64,000 nt of DNA from Carnobacterium sp. 17-4 (GCF_000195575.1 NC_015391.1:1232501-1296500); one strand, 5' to 3'. Positions 8,054-16,055 are shown, counted from the first letter of the stretch. Notes: generated by a model not told the origin, from the sequence alone. Numbers and translations: made by a program.

Positions 8054-8380
8054 ATGAAATACGAAAATCAAGAACTATGCAATGACCTTAATTTAATAAA
8101 ATCTGTTTTATCACAAATTTGTGAGAAGCTCGAGATTGATTCCAGTCAATTATGGTATCTTGAAATGGATTTAACAACCGATCAAATAGCTGCTATTGAT
8201 AAAATACTAGCTATTTATAATATGCACAATGAAGTTCCAACTTTGGAAAAGGTAACAAAGGATATTAAAGATTCCATAGAAATAGAATTTCATGAAGATG
8301 TTGTTAAAAGGTTACTTATTTCATATAAAACAGAATCTTTATTGCCTGTAGCAGCAAAGATTCTTGATAATATAAAATAA
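8054..8380 (+). CDS. Hypothetical cytoplasmic protein, helical
   Basis: A 108-residue acidic, leucine/isoleucine-rich, all-helical protein (MKYENQELCNDLNLIKSVLSQIC...) with no membrane segment or recognised motif. ATG 8054 follows GGAGTGAG by about 7 bp; the longer GTG start at 8042 would overlap that site. It is flanked by repeat copies C and D. The size and helical character are reminiscent of bacteriocin-immunity or Abi-type small proteins, but this is only a size analogy. Confidence 0.6.
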   Translation: MKYENQELCNDLNLIKSVLSQICEKLEIDSSQLWYLEMDLTTDQIAAIDKILAIYNMHNEVPTLEKVTKDIKDSIEIEFHEDVVKRLLISYKTESLLPVAAKILDNIK

Positions 8381-8386
8381 TTCTTT

Positions 8387-8450
8387 GATACACTATCTCA
8401 TGTGAAATAGTGTATAGGGAATCCTATTAAAACAGAGTTCTTTTTTTAAA
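8387..8450 (+). repeat. Double-hairpin intergenic repeat, copy D
   Basis: ATACACTAT (8388-8396) / ATAGTGTAT (8407-8415) form a 9 bp stem with compensatory changes relative to copies A and B. A tail ending in TTTTTTT (8441-8447) follows. Confidence 0.55.
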
Positions 8451-8523
8451 GGTCTTCAATACACGATTATGTGGTATGTTAAACAAAATCAGGTATTCAA
8501 ATTTAAATTATGGAGGATTTGAG

Positions 8524-8748
8524 ATGAAGGAAAAAACAAAAGATATTTTATTAACAATTGTAACAGTTATTCTGGCTATTTTTTTAACCTTTCTCACTCA
8601 AAGTCAGTTACCTAGGCTAGATTTTTTAACAGTAGGAAATAGTTTAGTTCGTTGGGGATACTTTTTAATCTTCTATGTAATTTACTTTTACGTTATATCT
8701 AAAATTATTTTTTTTGTTAAAAGTAAGTGGGGTCATAATGAGTTATAA
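8524..8748 (+). CDS. Small two-helix membrane protein
   Basis: 74 residues with two hydrophobic segments (ILLTIVTVILAIFLTFLT, about 9-26; YFLIFYVIYFYVISKIIFF, about 46-65) and a basic C-terminus. TGGAGGA lies 7 bp before ATG 8524; the longer frame from 8476 is not supported. It overlaps the start of the broken recombinase gene. Function unknown. Confidence 0.6.
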   Translation: MKEKTKDILLTIVTVILAIFLTFLTQSQLPRLDFLTVGNSLVRWGYFLIFYVIYFYVISKIIFFVKSKWGHNEL

Positions 8749-9291
8749 CGTCCAACCATTACGCACGCAGCAAGAAATAAACGACTTTTTATTCTGTTTG
8801 AGACGCAACAAAAACGCAGATTGGGATGTTTTTTTATTTTTTGATTGGCATTAATAGCGGGTTACGCATGTCAGATATCGTGAAATTGAAGAAAAAAGAC
8901 CTTATTTCCTCGAAAAGTCCTTGAATCGTCGAGAAAAAAATAGGGGAAATTTGTATTTTGTATTTGAGTAGTCTTCAGGACTTGATCAAAGACTATACAA
9001 AAGACTTAGAATCAGAGGATTATTTGCTTCCTAGTACTAAAGGTGGGCATATAGAAGTCAATATGGTCTATCAGATGTTTCAAAAGGTCGCTAAGCTGTT
9101 AGGAAGAGACGATATTGGCACGCACACGCTGCGTAAGACGTTTGGTTACCACTTATTACAAGAAAACCAAAGACGTGGCCACACTGATGGAAATACTCGG
9201 TCACAGCAGCGAGAAAATAACAAAACACTATATTGGGATCAATGAAGATGAAATTAGCGAGACATTACTTAATTTTAGACTAGGTTTTTAA
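8738..9291 (+). pseudogene. Tyrosine recombinase (XerC/D-like integrase), multiply frameshifted
   Basis: The pieces lie in order but in different frames. They are an N-terminal segment from ATG 8738 (MSYNVQPLRTQQEINDFLF), the catalytic-domain start INSGLRMSDIVKLKKKDL, then DYLLPSTKGGHIEVNMVYQMFQ, the box II region GTHTLRKTFGYHLLQEN with its catalytic HxxR, and finally LMEILGHSSEKITKHYIGI with the His and nucleophilic Tyr. At least three frame changes and internal stops separate them. This is a dead integrase and evidence of a past mobile element. A second fragment of the same sequence lies near 12.83 kb. Confidence 0.85.
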
Positions 9292-9306
9292 TACTTTTGC
9301 AATAGA

Positions 9307-9345
9307 AAAAGCCGACAGATTAGTATCACTGTCGACTTTTTTTTA
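9307..9345 (+). terminator. Terminator after the recombinase remnant
   Basis: AAAGCCGACAG / CTGTCGACTTT has one mismatch in the stem and is followed by a run of T. It lies 15 bp beyond the recombinase stop and faces the converging small gene. Confidence 0.8.
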
Positions 9346-9347
9346 CC

Positions 9348-9566
9348 TTAACAAGCAAGAAAATTCGTTCTAATGTCATTATAAAGTTGTTGAGCCTCTT
9401 CCTGTTGTTGAATAAGATTTTGTTCTTGATCATGTGTTCCAAAAAAGACAATTTCAATGTCAGCTAGAACATTTCTAAGTAAGTCGTTCTTTTTACAGTT
9501 ACTTAATTTTTCTGAATGAATAATCGCTTTATAATTAGCATGGAAATCTCTAAGTGTTCCTATCAA
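9348..9566 (-). CDS. Hypothetical small soluble protein
   Basis: About 72 residues, mostly helical and Gln/Asn-rich at the C-terminus (HDQEQNLIQQQEEAQQLYNDIRTNFLAC). The ATG at 9575 directly abuts GGAGGA, leaving no spacing. A TTG three codons in (9566) sits 10 bp from that site and is the more likely start. No family recognised. It belongs to the block of small genes bracketed by recombinase remnants, where bacteriocin-immunity-like proteins would be expected. Confidence 0.45.
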   Translation of the reverse strand: MIGTLRDFHANYKAIIHSEKLSNCKKNDLLRNVLADIEIVFFGTHDQEQNLIQQQEEAQQLYNDIRTNFLAC

Positions 9567-9634
9567 AATAATCATTCCTCCTGGTTAATTTTCTCTTTTA
9601 AGTATAAATAATTTCAGTTATCATAGCTACCTAT

Positions 9635-9771
9635 TTAAGGTATAATCAATTTTTTTTGCAAACTATTAATTACTGTTCCTTTTGAATGTCTTGCAACCCA
9701 ATTAATAATCAGACTACCGGCAACTATTATAAGGAGATACTGTTAAATTTTCGATTAGTTTTTTTTATCAT
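9635..9771 (-). pseudogene. Frameshifted small membrane-protein gene
   Basis: ATG at 9771 opens MIKKTNRKFNSISL and then meets a stop. In the next frame the sequence continues IIVAGSLIINWVARHSKGTV... to a stop at 9635. Joined, they give a roughly 45-residue single-helix protein. A one-base change near 9730 separates the halves. Family unknown. Confidence 0.35.
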
Positions 9772-9792
9772 TTTAAAATAAACACAATCGAA

Positions 9793-10023
9793 TTATTTAT
9801 GCTTTTTTTCTCTATAATTAATGACAACTACTCTAATCAACACGATTATCATTAGCAAGGGAATAGTCCAAATTAAACTATAGAAAAATCCTGAAGTAAA
9901 TGTACTTTTTATAGTCTCTTTATTATTCAACATAACCATAAATTTAGTACCTGAAAGGACTAATATAAATGATAAATAGGAATAAGCGAATGTTTTAAGA
10001 AATTTTTTTACTTTATCTGACAA
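9793..10023 (-). CDS. Small two-helix membrane protein
   Basis: 76 residues with helices at about 14-32 (YSYLSFILVLSGTKFMVML) and 46-68 (FYSLIWTIPLLMIIVLIRVVVI) and a basic tail. TTG start at 10023, 7 bp after AGAAGG. It is divergent from the XRE gene at 10193, a common layout for regulator/target pairs. Function unknown. Confidence 0.55.
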   Translation of the reverse strand: MSDKVKKFLKTFAYSYLSFILVLSGTKFMVMLNNKETIKSTFTSGFFYSLIWTIPLLMIIVLIRVVVINYREKKHK

Positions 10024-10192
10024 ATGTTTTCCTTCTTTCTACTAGTTAACCTTACTATAATAAACTAAATAATGACTGTGTAAACGTTGGCTTTAAAGGA
10101 TTAGTAATCTCTTTCTATTGTTATCTATCTAGTTAGAAAGTAAATTTAATATCAGGATCAGTTATCCACTACAGAAACTTTAGGGAGGAACT

Positions 10193-10693
10193 ATGGAAAT
10201 TAATTTAATTTTGAAACAAAAAAGAAAAGAGCTAAAGTTAACTCAAGAACAAGTAGCACAAAAAATATTTGTCTCTCAAAAATCAGTTTCAAATTGGGAG
10301 ACCGGGAAAACATTCCCTGATATTTACAGTTTAATTCGATTAGCTCAATTATATGATTTATCTTTAGATAATTTATTGTTGGAGGAATCCGATATTGTTG
10401 AAGATATAGATAAAAAAATTAAAGTCGCTTCAATTTTTAACAATGTATGGTTTTTTATTATCGGAGGAACGTTAGGTTATGTGTTGCTAGTCCATACTCT
10501 TTTTAATGAGCCATTAAGTATTTTACATGTTATACGTGGAGTCATTATTTTTAGTGCCTATTATCTTTTCAACAACTATTCAAAATCAAAAAAATATAAG
10601 TATCTTTTTGATAGTTTATTTATTATTGGTTTAAGTGCTTTATTAACTATCTTATGGAGTTTGATTCGTTGGGCTGTTGTTTCTGGTCTATAA
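10193..10693 (+). CDS. Membrane-associated XRE-family regulator
   Basis: 166 residues. An N-terminal helix-turn-helix (about 1-62: LTQEQVAQKIFVSQKSVSNWETGKTFPDIYSLIRLAQLYDLSLDNLL) is fused to three or four hydrophobic segments (about 84-104, 108-125, 136-160). Such XRE-TM proteins are thought to sense membrane or envelope signals. AGGGAGGA precedes the ATG. It is divergent from the small membrane protein at 9793 and probably regulates it or itself. No sensor ligand can be named. Confidence 0.82.
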   Translation: MEINLILKQKRKELKLTQEQVAQKIFVSQKSVSNWETGKTFPDIYSLIRLAQLYDLSLDNLLLEESDIVEDIDKKIKVASIFNNVWFFIIGGTLGYVLLVHTLFNEPLSILHVIRGVIIFSAYYLFNNYSKSKKYKYLFDSLFIIGLSALLTILWSLIRWAVVSGL

Positions 10694-10833
10694 GTTTAAT
10701 ATATAGAGTTAGTCCTAGAAATACCTTCCATAATTGAGAGCTAGGTAACTAAAAACGTATAGTCATACTAAAATCGTTGTTAGTAGTTTGATCTTTCGTG
10801 TACTTTGTAAACTACTGTAGTAAATTAAAGTCA

Positions 10834-11076
10834 TTATCTTTTAGAGACATCTGAAATAATTAATACTCCTCCAATTAGTAAACCAATAAAGAGCCATAAT
10901 CCTAAGATAGTAAGGGTAACTACTCCAAGTACATACCTTGGTGCGTGGCTTAATTCAAGGAAAAGTTGACTCGTTTCTCCATAATCAAAAATGAGGTTTT
11001 TGGTTCCCTTGAATCCTATATAAAGCAAGGCATATAAAAACCCTTCTTTTAATCGGCTTAATTTAGTTTTTTTCAT
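10834..11076 (-). CDS. Small two-helix membrane protein
   Basis: 80 residues: a basic N-terminus (MKKTKLSRLKEG), a first weak hydrophobic segment (FLYALLYIGF) and a strong C-terminal helix (YVLGVVTLTILGLWLFIGLLIGGVLII). AAGGAG lies about 10 bp before ATG 11076; the GTG at 11088 overlaps it. A degraded XRE gene lies immediately upstream on the same strand, suggesting a former regulator-membrane-protein pair like the one at 7.3 kb. Confidence 0.5.
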   Translation of the reverse strand: MKKTKLSRLKEGFLYALLYIGFKGTKNLIFDYGETSQLFLELSHAPRYVLGVVTLTILGLWLFIGLLIGGVLIISDVSKR

Positions 11077-11119
11077 TTTTATTGTCACTCCTTTATCCTT
11101 TAGGCGGTTCTGTTTTTTA

Positions 11120-11300
11120 TTAGGGCTTATCTTTTAATAAATGGTCAATTGAAACTTGATAATAGGTACTCAATTTAACCAATTTATCTAAGTCAGGATA
11201 GCTGATGTCATTTTTCTATTTGGAAATAAATTGTCTTGAAATATGTAACTGTTCTGCTACATTTTTTGACTCGACTACTTTTTAATTTTCCGCCTAATAA
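11120..11300 (-). pseudogene. Degraded XRE-family regulator
   Basis: The minus-strand reading gives VAEQLHISRQFISK, a TAG, then KNDISYPDLDKLVKLSTYYQVSIDHLLKDKP and a stop at 11120. The TAG replaces the Trp of the usual ISxWE motif (TGG to TAG), and the next codon is AAA where GAA is expected. The N-terminal part (IGGKLKSSRVKK) is in another frame. This is a genuinely decayed gene, since base substitutions rather than homopolymer indels are involved. Confidence 0.7.
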
Positions 11301-11371
11301 CAAAGATCTTCTTTCTTACCTTTTACTTATCTCTATCATACTGAAAGTAAGGATCAATGACTATAACGCAT

Positions 11372-11414
11372 TGGTTTACATGGTAGCAACCATTGGTTGC
11401 TACCATGTAAACCA
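11372..11414. repeat. Perfect 20 bp inverted repeat
   Basis: TGGTTTACATGGTAGCAACC and its exact reverse complement are separated by ATT. No T-tract follows closely, so it is not a typical terminator. It lies between the XRE pseudogene and the next small gene. It could be a structured RNA, an operator or a mobile-element end. Confidence 0.75.
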
Positions 11415-11499
11415 GCACGTTCTTTTAGTTCTAGTAGATTAGATAGATAATTTGATTATGAACTACCAGGTTAGGAGAATGGTTATGGGAGATATCATA

Positions 11500-11655
11500 A
11501 TGAAAAAAATAACTAAAAGAAATTGTTATCAGGTTATATCGATTCTTATTTTTTGTGGGGCTATTTTGGCTGTATTAAATACAGAACTTATTTTTGGCTA
11601 TTTTTTAATTATTCTAGGTTATTATCTCCTGCGAAAATCAGATTTAGAGGACTAA
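11500..11655 (+). CDS. Small membrane protein
   Basis: 51 residues, MKKITKRNCYQV then two closely spaced hydrophobic stretches (ISILIFCGAILAVL, ELIFGYFLIILGYYLL) and a charged tail RKSDLED. GGGAGA lies 7-8 bp before ATG 11500; ATG 11485 is an alternative. Function unknown. Confidence 0.5.
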   Translation: MKKITKRNCYQVISILIFCGAILAVLNTELIFGYFLIILGYYLLRKSDLED

Positions 11656-11712
11656 AAAAAAATACTCCTTCCTTCACATCTATAAAGATCGCTAAGGTAT
11701 ATTATAAACTAA

Positions 11713-11987
11713 ATGAATAGAAGTAATTTAATGGCTCCAGTAAAACAAGCAGGTTCATTTTTAATAATTATGACTATCATTTTTACAATAGTTCTAATTT
11801 TCCCAGGAACCCCTGGTGAAGACAGTCTCTTAACTATTCTGTTTTTTTAATAGGTATACCTTCAGTTAGTTATAATATTTGGTTGAACTATAAAAAAATA
11901 CCTAAAATATATAGTGTACTTGAAATAGTTGTCGTTGTTATATGTGCTATCTTGCTGATATATACGATAATTAATTATTTAACATAA
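11713..11987 (+). pseudogene. Frameshifted membrane-protein gene
   Basis: The first frame (MNRSNLMAPVKQAGSFLII...) ends in a stop right after a run of seven T at 11842-11848. With one more T the frame continues LFFLIGIPSVSYNIWLNYKK... to a stop at 11987, giving a roughly 90-residue protein with three hydrophobic helices. This is another homopolymer-associated break. Confidence 0.55.
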
Positions 11988-12150
11988 AAAGGGTAAGAGC
12001 AAATATTTCTCATATAGAACTCCACAACACTTTAACTTCATTTTTTAAGATAATACCGTTTAAAGAAATAAAAAATTAGCATAATGTTAAACTAATCTTA
12101 TAATAAATACTTTTTTTAATAGCGATAGCGATAAAAAGGAGAGATGATTA

Positions 12151-12321
12151 ATGTTAAAATATATAGCCGTTAGTGGATTTATTCTTAGCACTTTGTTTGT
12201 CTTATCAGAAATGGGTGTCACCGTATTTGGGAATATGATAAAAACTAAGAGAGAAACAGGGGTTTCAATAGAAATTCAAGTCGCAAATGCAATAAAAAAA
12301 AGTGAGAATAAAATTAAGTAA
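12151..12321 (+). CDS. Small single-helix membrane protein
   Basis: 56 residues (MLKYIAVSGFILSTLFVLSE, one N-terminal hydrophobic helix, then a Lys-rich tail ending KKSENKIK). AAGGAGAG lies 8 bp before the ATG, better than most small ORFs here. No family recognised. Confidence 0.5.
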   Translation: MLKYIAVSGFILSTLFVLSEMGVTVFGNMIKTKRETGVSIEIQVANAIKKSENKIK

Positions 12322-12535
12322 CGTTTATGTTTCAACTAACAACAATTCTAAAAATAAATGAGACCTGCAGCATCAGGATGGATTAAACTAGGAGTTGCAG
12401 TTGCAAAAGAATGGGATATAAATGGTTGGGTATAATTTTATATGAGCAAATAGTATAATGCAGCAGAAAAACATGTTGCAACTAAATACAAAACGAAGTA
12501 GCTATGAAGTAACTATATAGGTTAGAGGTGAGTTT

Positions 12536-12754
12536 ATGTTTAATAAATATAAAGAATTTGCAGAAAAGCACCCGTATGCTAATATTATACTAATAATGGT
12601 ATTTACTAGTCTTATTGGTATTTCAATAGAGTATATAGTAAATCAAGACTTTATCGCCGGAGCATTATATACCGCTATAGCGCTTACTATAATTGAACTT
12701 ATCAGAGACAGAAGAAGAAATAAATTAAAAATTAATTTTTTAATTGTCATTTAA
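12536..12754 (+). CDS. Small two-helix membrane protein
   Basis: 72 residues: a short amphipathic start (MFNKYKEFAEKHPYAN), helix IILIMVFTSLIGISIEYIV, helix IAGALYTAIALTIIELI and a basic segment RDRRRNKLK. AGAGGTGAG precedes the ATG. It is the last gene before the second recombinase remnant. Function unknown. Confidence 0.5.
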   Translation: MFNKYKEFAEKHPYANIILIMVFTSLIGISIEYIVNQDFIAGALYTAIALTIIELIRDRRRNKLKINFLIVI

Positions 12755-12820
12755 AGTATGGTAGACACAATCTCCCTTAACAAAAGTGTCTGTCTTAAAA
12801 TAGTTAAGAAGAGAGGATAT

Positions 12821-12975
12821 AAGCACGCACACATTGCGGAAGAGATTTGGCAATTACTATTTACAAGAGAAATAAAGACGTGGCTACATCGATGAAAATA
12901 TGTGGACACAGCAGATAGAAAATTACTAAATGTTGATGGACTTTAAAGTAGGTTCCGAAATAGAGAGCAAAGTAA
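12821..12975 (+). pseudogene. Second tyrosine-recombinase remnant
   Basis: About 130 bp closely match the 3' part of the recombinase pseudogene at 9118-9220 (GCACGCACACATTGCGG..., AGACGTGGCTACATCGATGA...). In frame it reads HTLRKRFGNYYLQEK followed by a stop, so box II (HxxR) is recognisable and the rest is decayed. As a second copy in the same orientation, it brackets the 9.3-12.8 kb small-gene block. Confidence 0.7.
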
Positions 12976-13098
12976 CTAAAACAAAGAGTAGGCTAGCAAC
13001 AGATGTTAATAGATACATTACTTTTTCGAATGTTTGATGTATTCAATCATATATTATATTTAAATCAAAAAACAAACTAAACAACTAAAGTAGCTTTA

Positions 13099-14619
13099 CT
13101 ATTTTCTAGCTATTTTATAGTTAAACCAGTTGAATCGAGCTTCATTGCGGCTTTGTTCACCATTACCAGTTGCATATAACCCAAAGACATTCCCTGTAAA
13201 TCCACCTGCTACTTCGGTTGACAACAAGCCGCATTCTCCAGTCCCTAAACTAGTGACGTCACCAGTTGGCGAAACGATCTCAAAGCTATAGCATTCAGCA
13301 TCAGATATGATACGGAATTCAATTGTATTCTCTTCATAATCCAACTGTTTTTCAATAACACTTATTGAACCAATATTTTTTCTGAAAAAGACTTCTGTTT
13401 TTCCGTTCATATTTCTTAGACCGATTTCATAATGGAAATTTTCATTAGCAAAAATCGTCAGTCCAGCTTCTTCTGAATCTTGCGGTTTAAATTGAAGCGA
13501 TGTTGAAATTTCACAGTCAAAATGTTCTTGTCGGCGACCAACGAAAGTATGTGTCGCAGTATCTCTTAAGGTTGCTGACGAACCAATCAAACTTAAGAAA
13601 CCTTCTTCACCATTCAATAGATAATTTTCTTTAAGCAGGTTTCTTCTGAAGATCCACTTAAAATCTAATACAGATTGATCAAAATCATCTCGTTCTTTCC
13701 ATTCCACATGTTGTGCTGATGTAATAGACTCACTTTCAATTTCTTCACCAATAATGCCGTTGTCTCCAACTATTGGCCATCCAGCTTCTGTCCACGTTAT
13801 GGGAGCTAAGAATGTTTCGCGTCCTAAATGATGTTTCTTTGGATACCCAATTGGTCTAAATGCTAAGAAAACAGCCCACCAAGAACTATCTGTATGTTGT
13901 ACTAAATCAGCATGACCGGTTGCTTGTATCGGATGATTCTTACTACGATGGGTCATGATCGGGTTCCCTTCATAACTTTCAAAGGGTCCATAGAGATTCT
14001 TACTTCTAGAAATCGTCAGCATGTGCCCGTACTCTGTTCCTCCTTCTGAAATCATTAAGTAATAATACTTCCCTATCTTATAAAGATGTGGCCCTTCCGG
14101 GAAAGCTCCGCCAGTTCCTTCCCAAATAAATTTCCGTTCAGATAAGTATTTCCCAGTTTTTATATCGATTTCCACTTGATAGATACCAGATTTTTCATGG
14201 TTGCCACTTGTTCCAGTTAGGTAACATTTGCCGTCCTCATCAAAAAATAGCGACGGATCAATTCCTTGGCTATTTTCAAACCAAATAGGTTCTGACCATG
14301 GGCCGGCTGGATTGATAGCTGTAACGAAAAAGTTCCCACCCTCTAATACATTTGTTGTCACAACATAAAATACACCCTCATGATAACGAATCGTAGGTGC
14401 ATAAATTCCACAAGAACTTGGTGTATCATTCAAAGGTAACTGTTGTGTTGTCGTTAAACAATGACCTATTTGGTCCCAATTCACTAAATCGGTACTATGG
14501 AAAATCGGTACACCAGGAAAATACTCGAATGTACTGGTCACTAAATAAAAGTCGTTTTCCACTCTGCAAATGCTTGGATCTGGGTAAAAGCCGCTGATAA
14601 TCGGATTTTTAAATTTCAT
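13099..14619 (-). CDS. GH43 beta-xylosidase / arabinofuranosidase
   Basis: A 506-residue cytoplasmic glycosidase releasing xylose or arabinose from short xylo-oligosaccharides. The N-terminal five-bladed propeller starts NPIISGFYPDPSICRV, with the catalytic Asp in PDPS. QGIDPSLFFDEDGKCYLTG carries the pKa-modulating Asp, and FPEGPHLYK carries the acid Glu. A C-terminal beta-sandwich (about 320-500, DUF1349/GH43_C2-like) completes the XynB architecture (about 530 residues in Bacillus). There is no signal peptide, and AAGGAGATAGACT precedes the ATG. It is monocistronic, with no sugar transporter beside it. The cre-like site upstream suggests CcpA repression. Confidence 0.9.
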   Translation of the reverse strand: MKFKNPIISGFYPDPSICRVENDFYLVTSTFEYFPGVPIFHSTDLVNWDQIGHCLTTTQQLPLNDTPSSCGIYAPTIRYHEGVFYVVTTNVLEGGNFFVTAINPAGPWSEPIWFENSQGIDPSLFFDEDGKCYLTGTSGNHEKSGIYQVEIDIKTGKYLSERKFIWEGTGGAFPEGPHLYKIGKYYYLMISEGGTEYGHMLTISRSKNLYGPFESYEGNPIMTHRSKNHPIQATGHADLVQHTDSSWWAVFLAFRPIGYPKKHHLGRETFLAPITWTEAGWPIVGDNGIIGEEIESESITSAQHVEWKERDDFDQSVLDFKWIFRRNLLKENYLLNGEEGFLSLIGSSATLRDTATHTFVGRRQEHFDCEISTSLQFKPQDSEEAGLTIFANENFHYEIGLRNMNGKTEVFFRKNIGSISVIEKQLDYEENTIEFRIISDAECYSFEIVSPTGDVTSLGTGECGLLSTEVAGGFTGNVFGLYATGNGEQSRNEARFNWFNYKIARK

Positions 14620-14663
14620 AGTCTATCTCCTTTTCTATTTGATAATTCTATCTTTATTATCTA

Positions 14664-14692
14664 AGTAAACGCTTCCGAATAATACAGTCAAA
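14664..14692 (-). promoter_or_regulatory. cre-like (CcpA) site in the GH43 promoter
   Basis: AGTAAACGCTTCCG (14664-14677; reverse complement CGGAAGCGTTTACT) matches 11 of 14 positions of a TGAAAGCGTTTACA-type cre. It overlaps the spacer/-10 downstream of a minus-strand TTGACT (14687-14692). Catabolite repression of a xylosidase is expected. Confidence 0.6.
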
Positions 14693-14792
14693 ATAAGCTC
14701 TTTTGCAGTAAAAATAGGATTTTTTGAAGATATATAAAGTGTACATAATTTTTAATTATCAGAAGCTGTTTAAATACGAAGGAAGAGAATAC

Positions 14793-14832
14793 AGAGGATT
14801 CCGGTACTTTGGTCCGAAATCCTCTTTTTTTG
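14793..14832 (+). terminator. Terminator-like hairpin upstream of the sigma operon
   Basis: AGAGGATT-CCGG / TCCG-AAATCCTCT with a seven-T tail. No plus-strand gene precedes it, so it either ends an unseen transcript or insulates the sigma operon. Around it, 14640-14947 shows no coding potential. Confidence 0.6.
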
Positions 14833-14947
14833 TCGTTCGAAAGAGCTTGTTTTTAACCTTTGATTGAGATTCACAAAATATTTTTAAAACTTTCATTAAT
14901 AAAAGCTATAGAATGATAGGTAGAAGATAAATTATTTTTAAAAAATT

Positions 14948-14975
14948 TGTAACGAAATAGCTAGTCAAGGTATTA
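14948..14975 (+). promoter_or_regulatory. Candidate ECF-type autoregulated promoter
   Basis: TGTAAC (14948-14953), a 16 bp spacer and GTATTA (14970-14975) resemble the TGAAAC-N16-CGTA class of ECF promoters. The transcript would start just before ATG 15008, supporting that start over ATG 14981. Confidence 0.4.
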
Positions 14976-15007
14976 ATACTATGAACAGCAAGAAAGAGAG
15001 GGCAGTT

Positions 15008-15502
15008 ATGAATAGGCTTGAGGAAGAATACGAAAAGATCTATCCGAAAATATATGCGTTTTTCTATGCTAAGACAGGAAATCAGGCGACTGCTCAAGAT
15101 CTTTGCCAGGACACCTTTTATGAAGCGTGTAAAAATATAACATCTTTTAATAGTCATTCCACCTTATCGACATGGATATTTTCGATTGCCATTAATTTGT
15201 TGAAAAAGTATTACCGCAAAAATAAGTATCAGCAAAGCTTAATGCAAAAACTCGCACTAATTCCAGAAACTGAAATTCATTCATTAGAAGGGTTGACGGA
15301 AATCAATGAAGATACAAAAATACTTTTGCACCATATTTCAAAATTGGATGACGTTGCAAGAGAAATCGTATTGTTGCGCATATATGGAGAGCTGAGTTTT
15401 TTAGAAATCGGCGCATTGATTGGTAAATCAGAAAACTACGCGCGTGTGACATTTCATCGCTTGAAATTAAAAATTCAAAAACTAATGGAGGTGACACTAT
15501 GA
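15008..15502 (+). CDS. ECF-type RNA polymerase sigma factor
   Basis: 164 residues with sigma region 2 (EKIYPKIYAFFYAKTGNQATAQDLCQDTFYEACKN) and region 4 (VLLRIYGELSFLEIGALIGKSENYARVTFHRLKLKIQ). GAGAGGG lies 5 bp before ATG 15008. It overlaps the anti-sigma gene by four bases (ATGA), the usual coupling for a sigma/anti-sigma pair. It probably directs an envelope-stress regulon, including its own operon. Confidence 0.88.
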   Translation: MNRLEEEYEKIYPKIYAFFYAKTGNQATAQDLCQDTFYEACKNITSFNSHSTLSTWIFSIAINLLKKYYRKNKYQQSLMQKLALIPETEIHSLEGLTEINEDTKILLHHISKLDDVAREIVLLRIYGELSFLEIGALIGKSENYARVTFHRLKLKIQKLMEVTL

Positions 15503-16053
15503 ATAAGGATAAGGATTGTGCAATTTTGCAAGATCTGTTACCGTTATACGAAGAAAAATTATTGCATCCGGATACGGAAGAGTTTATCGAAGAGCATTTG
15601 AAAAGATGTCAAGAATGCCGGCATATCGCAAAAAATTCCCATATCCCTCTACCTGCTGAAGTGAAGACAGGTGAGCCTTCCAAAAAGATGATCCAAAAAA
15701 TAACCTTACGATTAACAACGATACAAATATTCTTTGTAACAATTGCGTTTGTATTAGCGCTCGGTACAACAGTTATGAATAATAGCTCAGGATTTATCTT
15801 GTCCTACACTATTTTAGGGGCAGTAACCTATCTGTTTTACCGTTCGACCCTCGTTGCTGTATTACTTGCAGTTGTGCCGACATTCGTCTGGAATTGCCTG
15901 ATATATATGACAGATTCGTTCGGTGAATTCTATACTGAAAGTTTTTCGGATGGAGTTCTGATAGTCCTGGTTTCACTGATCATGTATTTAGTGTTTACAA
16001 TTATCGGAGTCTTCATCGGCTATTGTATTCTTAAAATAAAGGAGGAAAATTAA
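15499..16053 (+). CDS. Zinc-type anti-sigma factor, membrane protein
   Basis: 184 residues. The N-terminal cytoplasmic zf-HC2 domain has C7 and the H33-x3-C37-x2-C40 motif (EEHLKRCQEC) that binds zinc and holds the sigma factor. Four hydrophobic segments follow (about 74-92, 97-115, 118-136, 147-180). It has a four-base overlap with the sigma gene, and the next gene starts 2 bp after its stop. The input signal is unknown. Confidence 0.85.
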   Translation: MNKDKDCAILQDLLPLYEEKLLHPDTEEFIEEHLKRCQECRHIAKNSHIPLPAEVKTGEPSKKMIQKITLRLTTIQIFFVTIAFVLALGTTVMNNSSGFILSYTILGAVTYLFYRSTLVAVLLAVVPTFVWNCLIYMTDSFGEFYTESFSDGVLIVLVSLIMYLVFTIIGVFIGYCILKIKEEN

Positions 16054-16055
16054 TC

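Noticed and set aside
11236-11442. 68-codon plus-strand frame
   Set aside because: It runs through the XRE pseudogene on the other strand and both arms of the 20 bp hairpin; no ribosome binding site.
12358-12435. 25-codon peptide MRPAASGWIKLGVAVAKEW...
   Set aside because: Considered as a bacteriocin-like peptide; no ribosome binding site, leader or export gene nearby.
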